A stretch of DNA of 64,000 nucleotides from Mycolicibacterium baixiangningiae (GCF_016313185.1 NZ_CP066218.1:124001-188000), one strand, 5' to 3'; numbered from the stretch's first letter, positions 1 to 9,063 are shown. Made by a program: numbers and translations. Notes: generated by a model from the letters alone, not told the origin.

Positions 1-1
1 G

Positions 2-1231
2 GCCTCCGATCCGTTCGGCGACGTATTCCTGGTGATCGACGGGTGGCCGGCGTTCGTCGCGGAGTTCCCCGACCTCGAACCGGTCGTCCAGGATCTGGCC
101 GGGCAGGGTCTGGCGTTCGGGGTGCACGTCATCATCTCGACACCGCGCTGGACCGAGTTGAAGTCACGCGTCCGCGACTACCTGGGCACCAAGATCGAGT
201 TCCGGCTCGGTGATGTGAACGAGACGCAGATCGACCGCATCACCCGCGAGATCCCGGCCAACCGGCCGGGCCGGGCGATCTCGATGGAGAAGCACCACCT
301 GATGATGGGCGTGCCCCGCCTCGACGGTGTGCACAGCCCCACCAACCTCGTTCCGGCGATCTCGGCGGCCGTCGCGCAGATCGCGGCCCAGCACACCGTG
401 CAGGCGCCGCAGGTCCGGGTGCTCCCCGAACGCGTCTACCTGCACGAGCTCGACCCCGCCCCGCCGGGACCCGATTCCGACTACCGCACCCGGTGGCGCG
501 TACCACTCGGGGTGCGCGAGTCGGACCTCAGCGTCGCCTACAACGAGATGCAGATGACGCCGCACCTGTTGATCTTCGGTGCGCCCAAGTCCGGCAAAAC
601 GACGATCGCCCATGCGGTGGCGCAGGCCATCTGCCAGCGCAACAGCCCCCAGCAAGTGCGATTCATGCTGGCCGATTACCGCTCGGCGTTGCTGGATGCG
701 GTGCCCCAGAGCCACCTGCTCGACGCCGGTGCGGTGAACCGCAACCACACCTCGTTGGAAGCGGCAATCAAGGCTTTAGCGGCCAACCTCCAGAAACGGC
801 TGCCTCCGCCCGACCTGACGACGGCCCAACTCCGCGCCCGGTCGTGGTGGAGTGGGCCCGACGTGGTGCTGCTCGTCGACGACTGGCACATGATCGTGGC
901 CGCGTCGGGCATGGTTCCGCCGATGGCGCCGCTGGCCCCGCTGCTGCCCGCGGCGGCCGATATCGGCCTGCACATCATCGTGACCTGCCAGATGAGCCAG
1001 GCGCATCGGGCCACGATGGACAAGTTCGTCGGGGCTGCGTACGGCGCCGGAACCCCGACGCTGTTCCTCTCCGGCGAGAAGACGGAGTTCCCGTCGAGCG
1101 AGATCAAGCTGCGCAAACGGCCGCCTGGCCAGGCTCTTCTGGTGTCGCCGGACGGTAAGGAGGTCGTCCAGGCCGCCTACGTCGATCCCCCCGAAGAAGA
1201 AGTGTTAGCACCACCCCCGCAGGGCGGTTAG
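2..1231 (+). CDS. eccCb1: ESX-1 secretion ATPase EccCb1, C-terminal part (cut by window start)
   Basis: The reading frame is open from the first bases, so the N-terminus lies upstream; about 409 residues are visible. EccCb1 is the cytosolic half of the split FtsK/SpoIIIE-type motor of ESX-1 and recognises substrates such as EsxB through their C-terminal signal (family knowledge). The visible part covers the end of one ATPase domain and a complete last one, with Walker [10 protein letters not shown] (about 578-604) and Walker B-like VVLLVDDW (about 865-888). It lies directly upstream of PE35/PPE68/esxBA, the standard ESX-1 order. The protein ends in a Pro/Gly tail. The assignment to the b1 half rests on this gene order and on similarity to Rv3871. 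Confidence 0.95.
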   Translation, partial: ASDPFGDVFLVIDGWPAFVAEFPDLEPVVQDLAGQGLAFGVHVIISTPRWTELKSRVRDYLGTKIEFRLGDVNETQIDRITREIPANRPGRAISMEKHHLMMGVPRLDGVHSPTNLVPAISAAVAQIAAQHTVQAPQVRVLPERVYLHELDPAPPGPDSDYRTRWRVPLGVRESDLSVAYNEMQMTPHLLIFGAPKSGKTTIAHAVAQAICQRNSPQQVRFMLADYRSALLDAVPQSHLLDAGAVNRNHTSLEAAIKALAANLQKRLPPPDLTTAQLRARSWWSGPDVVLLVDDWHMIVAASGMVPPMAPLAPLLPAAADIGLHIIVTCQMSQAHRATMDKFVGAAYGAGTPTLFLSGEKTEFPSSEIKLRKRPPGQALLVSPDGKEVVQAAYVDPPEEEVLAPPPQGG

Positions 1232-1337
1232 TATCTAACCAGCGCGATACAGCAACGTTGGTGGATCTTCGCCAGCAAATACGTCGGGGGACGAGTCCGA
1301 GACGACGGGGCACCTGTGCCCGAGCCGTTCACGATCG

Positions 1338-1361
1338 CTTGTCCTGCTTATCAGGAACAAG
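1338..1361 (+). promoter_or_regulatory. Hairpin next to the PE35 ribosome binding site
   Basis: CTTGTCCTG and CAGGAACAAG pair as a 9-bp stem with one bulged base and a 5-nt loop. The stem ends one base before the strong Shine-Dalgarno AAAGGAGA (1363-1370) of PE35. It could protect the 5' end of the PE35-esxA message or modulate initiation; this is inference. The rest of the 146-nt gap 1232-1377 shows no other clear element. Confidence 0.4.
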
Positions 1362-1377
1362 TAAAGGAGATGCGCAA

Positions 1378-1671
1378 ATGCAACCTCTCGAACACAATCC
1401 GGGCGCAGCGGGCATCGGCGGCCAGGTCGTCGCAAACGGTGCGCGGGGCCTCGCCGGTGGGACGGCGGCGACCGCGGCGGTGACCGCGCTGGTGCCGGCC
1501 GGCGCCGACGAGGTGTCGGCGATGGCGTCGGCCATGTTCGCCGCGGAGGGTGCGCAGACCCTCGCGCTGAACACGTTCGCGCAGGAGGAGCTGTCTCGCG
1601 CGGGTGCGGCGTTCATGGAGATCTCAGGTATCTACGCCGCCGTCGACTCCGCCAACGCCAGCACCTTCTGA
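1378..1671 (+). CDS. PE35: PE family protein PE35 (ESX-1)
   Basis: A 97-residue PE protein closely resembling Rv3872, including the shared stretch LVPAGADEVSA. PE35 pairs with the adjacent PPE protein as a secreted heterodimer. The T7SS export signal YxxxD is present as YAAVD near the C-terminus. The start at 1378 is fixed by AAAGGAGA seven bases upstream. It is the first gene of the PE35-PPE68-esxB-esxA substrate cluster, 146 nt after eccCb1, so it probably has its own promoter. Unlike most PE proteins it lacks the literal N-terminal Pro-Glu, which is also true of the M. tuberculosis PE35. Confidence 0.93.
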   Translation: MQPLEHNPGAAGIGGQVVANGARGLAGGTAATAAVTALVPAGADEVSAMASAMFAAEGAQTLALNTFAQEELSRAGAAFMEISGIYAAVDSANASTF

Positions 1672-1722
1672 GCGGGCGCGGCGGATTCCCGGCGGATCTC
1701 CTAGCGGAGTGACTCACTCACC

Positions 1723-3069
1723 ATGGCACTGACGGGCATACCCCTCCCACCGACCTGGACGGCGCTGCCGCCCGAGGTCAACACCGGGCGGTTGATGGCT
1801 GGAGCCGGCCCTGCGCCGATGCTCCAGGCCGCCGCCGGGTGGGAGGCGCTCGCCGTGCTGTTGGAGACCCAGGCCGACGAACTGGCCGCCAGCCTGGCGA
1901 ACCTGACGTCGATGTGGTCGGGGTCGGCGAGCGAAACCGCTGTCTCCGCGACCATGCCGATGGTGGTGTGGCTGCGGACCACAGCAGCGCAGGCGATGAA
2001 GCGGGCGCTACAGGCGGCAAATCAGGCGAGCTCGTACACCCTTGCAATGGCAACTACTCCGCCGATCCCTGAGATCGAACAGAACCACATCACGCACGGC
2101 GTTCTGGAGGCGACCAACTTCCTGGGCGTCAACACCGTGCCGATCGGGGTGAACGAGTTCGACTACTTCGTGCGGATGTGGAACCAGGCGGCCGCGGCCA
2201 TGGACGTCTACCAGGCCGAGACACAGATGAACCTGCTGTTCGAGCCGATTCCGCCGATGACGCCGATCGTCATCCCCGGCGTCGGGGAGACCACCGGTGC
2301 CACGGCGGCCGCGCAGGCGGCGGCGCGCGCACCGATGGGCGTGCTGCGCAACGGGATCATCGCCACGGCCAGCGCCACCGCCAAGATGGAGTCCGTCGGC
2401 CTCAACGCCGGCCGGGCGATGTCGCAGGGGAACATGGCCGCCCAACGCGCCCAGGGCGCGGTGCAGAAAGGGGAGAACGCCGCGGAGCAGGCGGGGCAGC
2501 AGCCGCAGGACCAGATGATGCAGCAGGGCGTCCAGATGGGTGTGCAGATGGCCGGCCAGATGGGCTCCATGGCCACCCAGTTGCCGCAGCAGTTCGGACA
2601 GATGGTGCAGACACCGATGCAGATGCTGACCCAACCGCTGCAGCAGGTGTCGTCGATCTTCGGGCAGATGGGCGGCGGCCTGGGCAGCGACAAGGCGCAG
2701 GTCGGTCTGATCGGTGCCGCGCCGTTCTCCAACCATCCGATGGCCGGCGGGTCAGGCGCGAGCTCAGGGGCCGGCCTGGTGCGGGCGGCGTCGCTGCCCG
2801 GCGCCGGAGGTAGCGCGCCGCGGACCCCGCTGATGGCCAATCTGGTCGGCGACAAGGTGGAGGCCGCCCCCGTCGCGGTCGGTGCCGGCGCGGCGGCCGG
2901 AGCGGCGCTCGGCGGGCTGGCACCGGTCGGTGCCGGCGCGGGCGGCGGGATGGGCGGCCCGATGGGCATGGCCGGACAGGGCTCCAAGGGTGGCAGCTCG
3001 AAACCGGGGCTGACCGCCCCGGCCCCACTCGCCCACGATCTGGGCGAGGACGAAGGCGACGACTGGTAA
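1723..3069 (+). CDS. PPE68: PPE family protein PPE68 (ESX-1)
   Basis: A 448-residue PPE protein with the Pro-Pro-Glu motif (LPPEVN) near residue 17 and the conserved PPE helix bundle over the first 170-180 residues (for example NHITHGVLEATNF and the FDYFVRMWNQ region). A Gln/Met-rich and Gly/Ala-rich C-terminal half follows and ends in an acidic GEDEGDDW tail like that of Rv3873. In M. tuberculosis PPE68 is a cell-envelope-associated ESX-1 component. It is about 80 residues longer than the tubercular protein, the extra length being in the low-complexity Met/Gln/Gly middle. It lies 51 nt after PE35, and esxB follows after 91 nt. Confidence 0.94.
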   Translation: MALTGIPLPPTWTALPPEVNTGRLMAGAGPAPMLQAAAGWEALAVLLETQADELAASLANLTSMWSGSASETAVSATMPMVVWLRTTAAQAMKRALQAANQASSYTLAMATTPPIPEIEQNHITHGVLEATNFLGVNTVPIGVNEFDYFVRMWNQAAAAMDVYQAETQMNLLFEPIPPMTPIVIPGVGETTGATAAAQAAARAPMGVLRNGIIATASATAKMESVGLNAGRAMSQGNMAAQRAQGAVQKGENAAEQAGQQPQDQMMQQGVQMGVQMAGQMGSMATQLPQQFGQMVQTPMQMLTQPLQQVSSIFGQMGGGLGSDKAQVGLIGAAPFSNHPMAGGSGASSGAGLVRAASLPGAGGSAPRTPLMANLVGDKVEAAPVAVGAGAAAGAALGGLAPVGAGAGGGMGGPMGMAGQGSKGGSSKPGLTAPAPLAHDLGEDEGDDW

Positions 3070-3160
3070 AGCCGTCGCACCGACAGACTTCCCGGTCACC
3101 CGACCGGAAGACTCGCCATTCCCGTGGTGAGGACACAGGAAAAGAAGGATGTATCCAACA

Positions 3161-3460
3161 ATGGCAATGAATACCGATATTGCTGTCCTCGCCAAGGAGG
3201 CCGGCAACTTCGAGCGAATCTCGGGCGAGCTGCAGGGCGTGATGCGGTCGGTGGACGCCACCGCCAACAGCCTCATGCCGCAGTGGCGGGGTCAGGCCGG
3301 CGAGGCGGCACAGGCGGCGCTGCTGCGCTACCAGGAGGCGGCTCAGGCGCAGATCCAGACCCTGACCGAAATCTCCTCCAACATCCACACCTCGGGCACC
3401 CAGTACGGCTCGACCGATGAGGATCAGGCCGGCACGCTCGCGTCGTCCATGAACCTCTGA
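3161..3460 (+). CDS. esxB: WXG100 protein EsxB (CFP-10)
   Basis: A 99-residue WXG100 protein with the WRG turn in MPQWRGQAGEAA and the C-terminal export motif YGSTD, matching CFP-10. EsxB heterodimerises with EsxA and its C-terminus docks on EccCb1. An in-frame ATG at 3149 overlaps the ribosome binding site AAGAAGGA (3142-3149), so the start at 3161 (MAMNTDIAVLAKEAGNF) is preferred and gives the normal family length. A further ATG at 3167 is possible. It is followed by esxA after 30 nt and is certainly co-transcribed with it. Confidence 0.96.
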   Translation: MAMNTDIAVLAKEAGNFERISGELQGVMRSVDATANSLMPQWRGQAGEAAQAALLRYQEAAQAQIQTLTEISSNIHTSGTQYGSTDEDQAGTLASSMNL

Positions 3461-3490
3461 CCACTCACAGACCTACACAAGGAGAATTCA

Positions 3491-3778
3491 ATGTCGGAAC
3501 AGGTATGGAACTTCGCGGGCATCGAAGGCGGCGCAGGCGAGATCAACGGAGCGGTCAGCACCACCCAGGGGCTGCTCGACGAGGGCAAGGCTTCGCTCGG
3601 CTCGCTGGCGGCGGTGTGGGGCGGTTCGGGTTCGGAGGCCTACCAGGCCGTCCAGGCCCGCTGGGACAACACCTCGGCCGAGCTCAACGCGGCCCTGCAG
3701 AACCTCTCGCAGACCATCAGCGAGGCCGGCTCCACCATGGCTCAGACCGAAGCCGGCGTCACGGGAATGTTCGCCTGA
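3491..3778 (+). CDS. esxA: WXG100 protein EsxA (ESAT-6)
   Basis: A 95-residue WXG100 protein, exactly the ESAT-6 length, beginning [20 protein letters not shown] and with the WXG turn as [11 protein letters not shown]. It is the partner of EsxB and a principal ESX-1 substrate. The ribosome binding site AAGGAGA lies five bases before the ATG. Sequence identity to M. tuberculosis EsxA is high in the first helix and around the WXG turn. A strong hairpin follows the stop codon. Confidence 0.97.
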   Translation: MSEQVWNFAGIEGGAGEINGAVSTTQGLLDEGKASLGSLAAVWGGSGSEAYQAVQARWDNTSAELNAALQNLSQTISEAGSTMAQTEAGVTGMFA

Positions 3779-3791
3779 CACAACTGCTTGA

Positions 3792-3841
3792 AGGTGGGCG
3801 GGTCGGGCCAGCCGTCACCGTGCTGGCCCACCCGCCCACCT
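3792..3841 (+). terminator. Strong stem-loop between esxA and espI
   Basis: Arms 3792-3812 and 3822-3841 pair over 20 bp with a single bulged C and a 9-nt loop. No T-run follows, so it is not a canonical intrinsic terminator. Placed directly after the very abundant esxBA pair and before espI, it could act as a partial terminator or as a 3' stabiliser giving EsxA/EsxB excess over downstream proteins (inference). Confidence 0.6.
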
Positions 3842-3880
3842 CCTGCGCTTCGGCGCAAACCCACCATCGAGAGGCTTCCC

Positions 3881-5323
3881 ATGTCGGCCGACTATGACCG
3901 GCTCTTCCACTCCCCAGACGCCGCTCAGACGCCCGACGAGGCGACCGTGCATGTCGATCGCGACGCCCTGATGCAGGGCAACACCGCAGCGCCGGCGCCG
4001 ACCGGCGGATCGAATCGCACCGACAGCGCGGCACCGCCGCCACTGCCGATCACCCCGCCGCGCACCCAGGCCGCACCGGCCCCGCCCCCGCGGCACGCCG
4101 AGATCACCACCCAGATGCCGCCCACCACGCAGGCGCCCACTCCGCAGACGCCGCAGGCCCCGACGCCGCAGCGCCCGCCGAACAGCATGATGCGCGCGCC
4201 GCAGACCAACCTCCCGGGCGGCGCCCGGTTCGAGGCGCCCCGTCAGGCGACCGCCCCGGCACCCCGACCGGCGCCGGCGCCGGCGCCGCCGCCGTCCGCC
4301 CACTTCACCGACGTCGCCCCGGCGGAGACGACGTGGCAGCCGGGACAGCCGCCCATGCAGCCGGCACCGACGTCCGCGGCGGCGATGGGCAACCACCGCG
4401 CCATCGACGCGCTGTCGCACGTCGGGGTGAAGTCCGCGGTCAAGATGCCTTCGCAGCGCGGCTGGCGCCACGTCCTGTACCTGATGACCCGGATCAACCT
4501 GGGGCTGTCGCCCGACGAGGTCTACGAGCTGGATCTGCACGCGCGGATCCGGCGCAACGCCCGCGACTCGTACCAGATCGGCGTTCTGGGCCTCAAGGGC
4601 GGTGTCGGCAAGACCGCCGTCACCGTCGCGCTGGGGTCGACGCTGGCCAAGGTGCGCGGCGACCGGATCCTGGCCATCGACGCCGACCCCGACGCGGGCA
4701 ACCTCGCCGACCGGGCGGGCCGGCAGTCGGCGGCCACCATCGCCGACCTGCTCTCGGACAAGGAACTGGCCCGCTACAACGACATTCGCGCCTACACGAG
4801 CATGAACGGCGCCAACCTGGAGGTGCTGTCGTCGGAGGAGTACAGCCAGGCCCGCCGTGAGTTCAACGACGACGACTGGAAGGGCGCGACGGACGTCGTG
4901 TCGCGCTACTACAACCTGGTGCTCGCCGACTGCGGCGCCGGGTTGTTCCAGCCGGCGTCGCGCGCGGTGCTCTCGACGGTGTCGGGGCTGGTGATCGTCG
5001 CCAGCGCATCCATCGACGGCGCCCGCCAGGCCGCGGTGACGATGGACTGGATGCGCCAGAACGGCTACCAGGATCTGCTGGGCCGCTCCTGCGTGGTGAT
5101 CAACCACGTCGTGCCCGGCAAACCCAACATCGATGTCGCCGATCTTGTTCAGCAATTCGAGCGACACGTGGCGCCCGGTCGTGTCATCGTGCTGCCGTGG
5201 GACAAGCACATCGCGGCGGGCACCGAGATCCAGCTCGAGCTGCTCGACAAGACCTTCCAGCGCCGGATCACCGAGTTGGCGGCCGCCTTGTCTGACGACT
5301 TCGACAGGCTCGAACGCCGTTGA
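3881..5323 (+). CDS. espI: ESX-1 associated ParA-like ATPase EspI
   Basis: 480 residues in two parts. Residues 1 to about 165 are a Pro/Ala/Thr-rich disordered region. The rest is a MinD/ParA-type ATPase with the deviant Walker A GLKGGVGKTAV (residues 237-247) and DADPDAGNLADR following the next strand. It matches Rv3876, which is linked to ATP-dependent down-regulation of ESX-1, but it is about 190 residues shorter because the proline-rich part is reduced. The start ATG at 3881 (MSADYDRLFHS) matches the family N-terminus; an upstream in-frame start would run through the esxA-espI hairpin. The stop overlaps the eccD1 start by 4 nt. Confidence 0.93.
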   Translation: MSADYDRLFHSPDAAQTPDEATVHVDRDALMQGNTAAPAPTGGSNRTDSAAPPPLPITPPRTQAAPAPPPRHAEITTQMPPTTQAPTPQTPQAPTPQRPPNSMMRAPQTNLPGGARFEAPRQATAPAPRPAPAPAPPPSAHFTDVAPAETTWQPGQPPMQPAPTSAAAMGNHRAIDALSHVGVKSAVKMPSQRGWRHVLYLMTRINLGLSPDEVYELDLHARIRRNARDSYQIGVLGLKGGVGKTAVTVALGSTLAKVRGDRILAIDADPDAGNLADRAGRQSAATIADLLSDKELARYNDIRAYTSMNGANLEVLSSEEYSQARREFNDDDWKGATDVVSRYYNLVLADCGAGLFQPASRAVLSTVSGLVIVASASIDGARQAAVTMDWMRQNGYQDLLGRSCVVINHVVPGKPNIDVADLVQQFERHVAPGRVIVLPWDKHIAAGTEIQLELLDKTFQRRITELAAALSDDFDRLERR

Positions 5324-6849
5324 CCACCACCGCCGCAGCTTCGTCCACCTCGAGTGTCACACCCGGGCGGCCGTCGACCACCCGGGTGACCATCCTGACC
5401 GGCCGGCGCATGACGGACCTCGTACTGCCTGCGGCGGCACCGATCGAAACCTATATCGACGAGACCGTCGCGGTGCTCGCGGAGATCCTCGAGGACACCC
5501 CGAAGGATGTGCTCGTCGGGTTCGACTTCACCGCACAGGGCGTGTGGGCGTTCGCGCGTCCGGGCGCCCCGCCGCTCAAGGCCGGTGAGTCCCTCGACGA
5601 CGCCGGGGTGGTCGACGGATCGTTGCTGACGCTGGTGTCGGTGAGCCGCACCGAACGCTACCGGCCGCTCGTCGAGGACGTCATCGACGCGATCGCGGTG
5701 CTCGACGAGTCTCCGGAGTTCGACCGCGGCGCGTTGAACCGTTTCGTCGGGGTGTCGATTCCCCTTGTCTCGCTGGCGATCACGGTGATGGCGCTGGTGT
5801 CGTGGGACCGCACGGGTCAGAGCCTGTGGTGGGCGTTGGCGCTCGCGCTGCTCGGGCTCGGTCTGTTGGGCGGCAGCATGATGGCGCAGCACCGTTACGC
5901 CAACCTGAACATGGCCGAAAGCCTGCTGATCGCCGCGCTACCCGCGCTGGCCGGTGGCGCGGCGTTGGCGGTGCCGCTGCCCAACGGTGTCGGATCGCTG
6001 GGCGCGCCGCAGGTGGCCGGCGCCGGGGCCGTGGTGCTGCTGCTGACGCTGGCGACCAGGGGCGGCCCCCGCAAACGGGCCGAGTTCGCGGCGTTCATGG
6101 CGGTGGCCGCGGCGGCGCTCACCGCTGCCGCGGTGGCGTACGGATACGGCTGGAACTACTGGGTGCCCGCGGGTGCGGTCGCGTTCGGCCTGATCGTGGT
6201 GACCAATGCGGCGAAGCTGACCGTGGCCGTGGCCCGCATCGCGCTGCCCCCCATCCCCGCGCCGGGTGAGACCGTCGCCAACGACGAACTGCTCGATCCG
6301 GTGACGTCGCGCGAAGGCGTCGACGAGGAGTCGCCGACGTGGCAGGCGATCATCGCGTCGGTGCCCGAATCGGCCGCCCGGCTGCAGGAGCGCAGCGTGC
6401 TGGCCAAACAGCTGCTGATCGGGTTCCTGACTGCGGGTGCGCTGATCCTTGCGGTCGGGTCGATCGCGGTCGTCGTGCAGGGACACTTCTTCGTGCACAG
6501 CATGATCGTCGCCGGACTGGTCTCCGCGATCTGCGCGTTCCGGTCCCGCCTGTACGCCGAGCGCTGGTGTGCGTGGGCGCTGCTGGCCGTGACCGTCATC
6601 GTCCCGACCGGCGTGATGATCAAGCTGTGCCAGTGGTATCCCGACGACGCCTGGCTGGTGCTGGCGATCTACACCGCACTCGGCGCGGTGGCGCTGGTGA
6701 TCATCGGTGCGACCGACGGCGTGCGGCGGGTGTCACCGGTGACCAAGCGGATCCTCGAACTGGTCGACGGTGCCGCGATCGCCGCCGTCATCCCGCTGCT
6801 GCTGTGGATCGCCAGCGTGTACGACGTCTTACGCAACCTGCGCTTCTAG
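5320..6849 (+). CDS. eccD1: ESX-1 membrane channel subunit EccD1
   Basis: 509 residues: an N-terminal ubiquitin-like domain (about residues 20-105, TRVTILTGRRMTDLVLP onward) and then about eleven hydrophobic segments forming the transmembrane part of the ESX-1 core complex. It is nearly co-linear with Rv3877 (511 aa), including VSRTERYRPLVEDVIDAIAV and AKLTVAVARIALPPIP. The start is a TTG that shares bases with the espI TGA, indicating translational coupling. It lies upstream of a damaged EspC-like gene. Confidence 0.95.
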   Translation: MTTTAAASSTSSVTPGRPSTTRVTILTGRRMTDLVLPAAAPIETYIDETVAVLAEILEDTPKDVLVGFDFTAQGVWAFARPGAPPLKAGESLDDAGVVDGSLLTLVSVSRTERYRPLVEDVIDAIAVLDESPEFDRGALNRFVGVSIPLVSLAITVMALVSWDRTGQSLWWALALALLGLGLLGGSMMAQHRYANLNMAESLLIAALPALAGGAALAVPLPNGVGSLGAPQVAGAGAVVLLLTLATRGGPRKRAEFAAFMAVAAAALTAAAVAYGYGWNYWVPAGAVAFGLIVVTNAAKLTVAVARIALPPIPAPGETVANDELLDPVTSREGVDEESPTWQAIIASVPESAARLQERSVLAKQLLIGFLTAGALILAVGSIAVVVQGHFFVHSMIVAGLVSAICAFRSRLYAERWCAWALLAVTVIVPTGVMIKLCQWYPDDAWLVLAIYTALGAVALVIIGATDGVRRVSPVTKRILELVDGAAIAAVIPLLLWIASVYDVLRNLRF

Positions 6850-6860
6850 GAGGGTGACCG

Positions 6861-7093
6861 GTGAGCGGTGATGTGTTGCAGGTGAATCCGCCGGTGCTCA
6901 CCGGTGCCGCGGCGGCATTCGGTCAGGCCGGGCCTGCCGGCACGCGCAGCGCGACATCGGCGCGCTCACGGCGACGGTCGCCGGCGCGGCCCGCGAATTC
7001 GGCCAGAACCTACGCACCGCCGCGACCCGTTACGAGTCGGGCGACGTCGCCGGGCGCGACGCCATCGCGAAGGTCGAGATACCGGGCGGCTGA
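6861..7093 (+). pseudogene. Broken EspC/DUF2580-like ESX-1 secretion-associated gene
   Basis: The GTG at 6861, 11 nt after eccD1, opens a frame reading MSGDVLQVNPPVLTGAAAAF, typical of the N-terminus of small EspC-like (DUF2580) proteins. Around 6925-6950 the coding switches frame, and the C-terminal half continues in another frame as GAAREFGQNLRTAATRYESG followed by DVAG, with a T7SS-like YESGD motif and a TGA at 7091-7093. The middle of about 30-35 residues seems to be missing. The unshifted frame runs on to 7184 as non-family sequence. Best read as a deletion/frameshift remnant of an extra ESX-1 substrate; the M. tuberculosis gene at this place, espJ, looks different. Confidence 0.7.
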
Positions 7094-7104
7094 CCCGCTG
7101 ACGG
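7085..7104. repeat. Left copy of imperfect 20-bp direct repeat flanking the inserted TA locus
   Basis: GGCGGCTGACCCGCTGACGG here and GGCGGCTGGCCCGCTCACGG at 9292-9311 agree at 18 of 20 positions. The left copy overlaps the stop of the broken EspC-like gene. The two copies bracket the toxin-antitoxin-like block that sits inside the ESX-1 locus. They could mark an insertion or recombination boundary, or be chance in GC-rich coding DNA. Confidence 0.35.
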
Positions 7105-7122
7105 GCTCGTTGGCAGGGTTCG

Positions 7123-7982
7123 TCAGCGCGGTGAGAACGATGGTGGTCGCAATTCGGCGAACGCGGTCAGCAAGTCCGTGGTGAGTGCCGCGAAGCTTGG
7201 GGCAACGGTCGGCTCGTCGCCCGCCACGGCGGCAGCGGACTGGGGCAGAACGGAATCCGGTGACTTGCCGAACTCTTCGAGGAAGGCCATCGCGCGGATG
7301 CTCACGGCTTGGGCGTCCTCGTCGGCGAGGTGGAGGCGCAGACCCGCGATGAGGTCTTCTGTTTCGACGGCCTGGAGCAGACGGAACGTGTCAAGCGCAT
7401 CCTTCTGTTTCACCCGTTTCTCCGCTGCCTTGCTGTCCGTCAGCCGTTCTTGAAATTTGATCGCCTTGGCAACGAGCAGCGCCGCTGGGCCCCGACGCGG
7501 ACGTCGATCTGACGATCATCGTTGGGGTCAAACGCACGCATTGTGTGGTTGGCGTTGTCGACGAGGGCCGGTTCCAGCCCAGGCGTGATTCGGGCGGCCC
7601 ACATCGCATGGCCTTCAAGTCGCGCTGAGCGTGCCTTTGCCGATGTTCGCCCGGATTGCGACGGGACGACCATTATGTCGACCGCCACGTCACCGCGACC
7701 TTTCCAGCTCCCGGGATTCGGCCCTTCGGCGAAGCCTGCGCGCCTCATCATCGCGGTGAGCTCAGGTTCAGTTGCCAGGGAAGCCCCGTCGAGGGCTAGG
7801 TCGCCGTCGGTGGTCATGGGAGCGTCGACGAAGTCACCGGACCCCGTGTGCAGATACACGGCCTGGGCGCCGACGACGATGATCGACGGCAAGTGAGCGT
7901 GCAGCGCGCCGAGGGCGTCGAGGAGAACTGCACGTGCCGCGACGTACTCTGAGGCGTAACCATTTTCATTCTTTCCAGGCAT
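7123..7982 (-). pseudogene. AbiEii-like nucleotidyltransferase (toxin-like), frameshifted
   Basis: From the ATG at 7982 (MPGKNENGYASEYV) a nucleotidyltransferase fold is readable with the motifs VVGAQAVYLHTG (residues about 36-47) and TTDGDL (57-62), as in MNT/AbiEii-type proteins. Around 7487-7493, in a GGGGCCC tract, the frame breaks. The natural continuation PAALLVAKAIKFQERLTDSK and then KQKDALDTFRLLQ lies in another frame and runs to a stop at 7123. One extra base would restore a protein of about 286 residues. It overlaps the HTH/antitoxin-like gene by 17 nt, the usual toxin-after-antitoxin order of type IV-like pairs. Either the toxin is inactivated or this is a sequencing error. Confidence 0.75.
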
Positions 7983-9063
7983 TGTCGCTCCTTGCCAGCA
8001 TCTCGATGAGCTGTTCGGCCTCTTGAGCGAGGCGACCTCTGGGAAGGGTCAATAGGTCTGCGAGCACCTGGGAAATCGGCGCGATACGCAATCCAGAATC
8101 GATGCTATGGGCTCCGGTGAGCAGTGTGCGATCACGCGGCGTAGTGATCATCACGTTGCTATTCGCGCGGTCTGCGCGCAGCAGGCCGAAGCCGCTTGCC
8201 GTGCCGACGACGTCATCGGCGTAAAGGGTAAGTAGGGTCAGCGGCACGACCGAGGTGACGTCGGCGGGAAGGTATTCCCGTGCCGCCGCCGATCCGGTAA
8301 CGGTGATGTCGTCGCGCTCGCGGATTCGGTCAAGGGTTCGCGTGAGGCCGCGCGGGGCAATGTAGTCCAGCACAACACCATTGCCGTTGGTGAAACTGTA
8401 ATCAGTTACCCAGCGGTCGAGTAGTGTGCGCTTGCGAACGTGGGTGATGGTGCCGTCCTCGGCCCGCTCGATCGCGCCGGCGTCGACCAGTGTCGGCATC
8501 AGCTTGGAGACCGCGGCAGCGCTACTCGACGACAGTTTCGCGAGCTCGCGGATCCCTACCGGCGCGTGTCCTTCGAGGAGATGCCGGATGGCGCGGGCTG
8601 CGGCGGGCCCGGTGAGGCGGGTCGTGGCCTTGGTCTCTCGAGGTCGCGGCGGCTTGGCGGCACCTTCGAGACGGATCAGCACCGGGGGATCAGAGGCAGT
8701 GAGGCTGACCCAGCCGGTCGTGTCTAGGTAGCTGATGCCGCCTTCGTCGAGTGCTCGGCGCAGCGGCGGGCTGACATACTCGGCGACGTAGAGCACAGGG
8801 GCACCGTCAGCGTAGGCGGCCGCCGTCGTGCGCAGCTGTCGGGCAATGTCCTTCACCGTCGCGTTGGGGGACGTCTTCACTTCGGCGGCGAAGGTAACCG
8901 CGGTTCCATCCGCACTGGTCAGGGTTATGTCGAAGTCAGATCGCCGGTCGGTCTGACGCCCGTCCGCTGTGTCGACGTGCCAAGAGCGCGGCAAGCGCGA
9001 CCGCAATGCCTCTACGGCTGCGGTCCGCAGTTCCGTTTCTCGAACCGCAGCGTTTCGCAACAT
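7966..9063 (-). CDS. AbiEi-like antitoxin/regulator with winged helix and nuclease-like N-terminal domain
   Basis: 365 residues. The N-terminal part contains DFDITL followed by FAAEVKTSPNAT, the D...ExK pattern of restriction-endonuclease-like folds. A winged-helix region follows (GIRELAKLSSSSAAAVSKL...LVDAGAIER), and then a C-terminal domain of the AbiEi kind. Such proteins are encoded with nucleotidyltransferase toxins, and here the partner follows with a 17-nt overlap. The start at 9063 is chosen because a TTGATC-N17-TAGCAT promoter ends seven bases before it, which fits a leaderless transcript. The local sequence is visibly less GC-rich than the ESX-1 genes on either side, suggesting acquisition. 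Exact function is inferred from architecture and pairing only. Confidence 0.75.
   Translation of the reverse strand: MLRNAAVRETELRTAAVEALRSRLPRSWHVDTADGRQTDRRSDFDITLTSADGTAVTFAAEVKTSPNATVKDIARQLRTTAAAYADGAPVLYVAEYVSPPLRRALDEGGISYLDTTGWVSLTASDPPVLIRLEGAAKPPRPRETKATTRLTGPAAARAIRHLLEGHAPVGIRELAKLSSSSAAAVSKLMPTLVDAGAIERAEDGTITHVRKRTLLDRWVTDYSFTNGNGVVLDYIAPRGLTRTLDRIRERDDITVTGSAAAREYLPADVTSVVPLTLLTLYADDVVGTASGFGLLRADRANSNVMITTPRDRTLLTGAHSIDSGLRIAPISQVLADLLTLPRGRLAQEAEQLIEMLARSDNAWKE

Noticed and set aside
2402..3388. Long antisense frames opposite PPE68, EspI, EspB and the GT2 gene
   Set aside because: These are GC-rich shadow frames with Arg/Pro/His-rich translations, no ribosome binding sites and no family resemblance.
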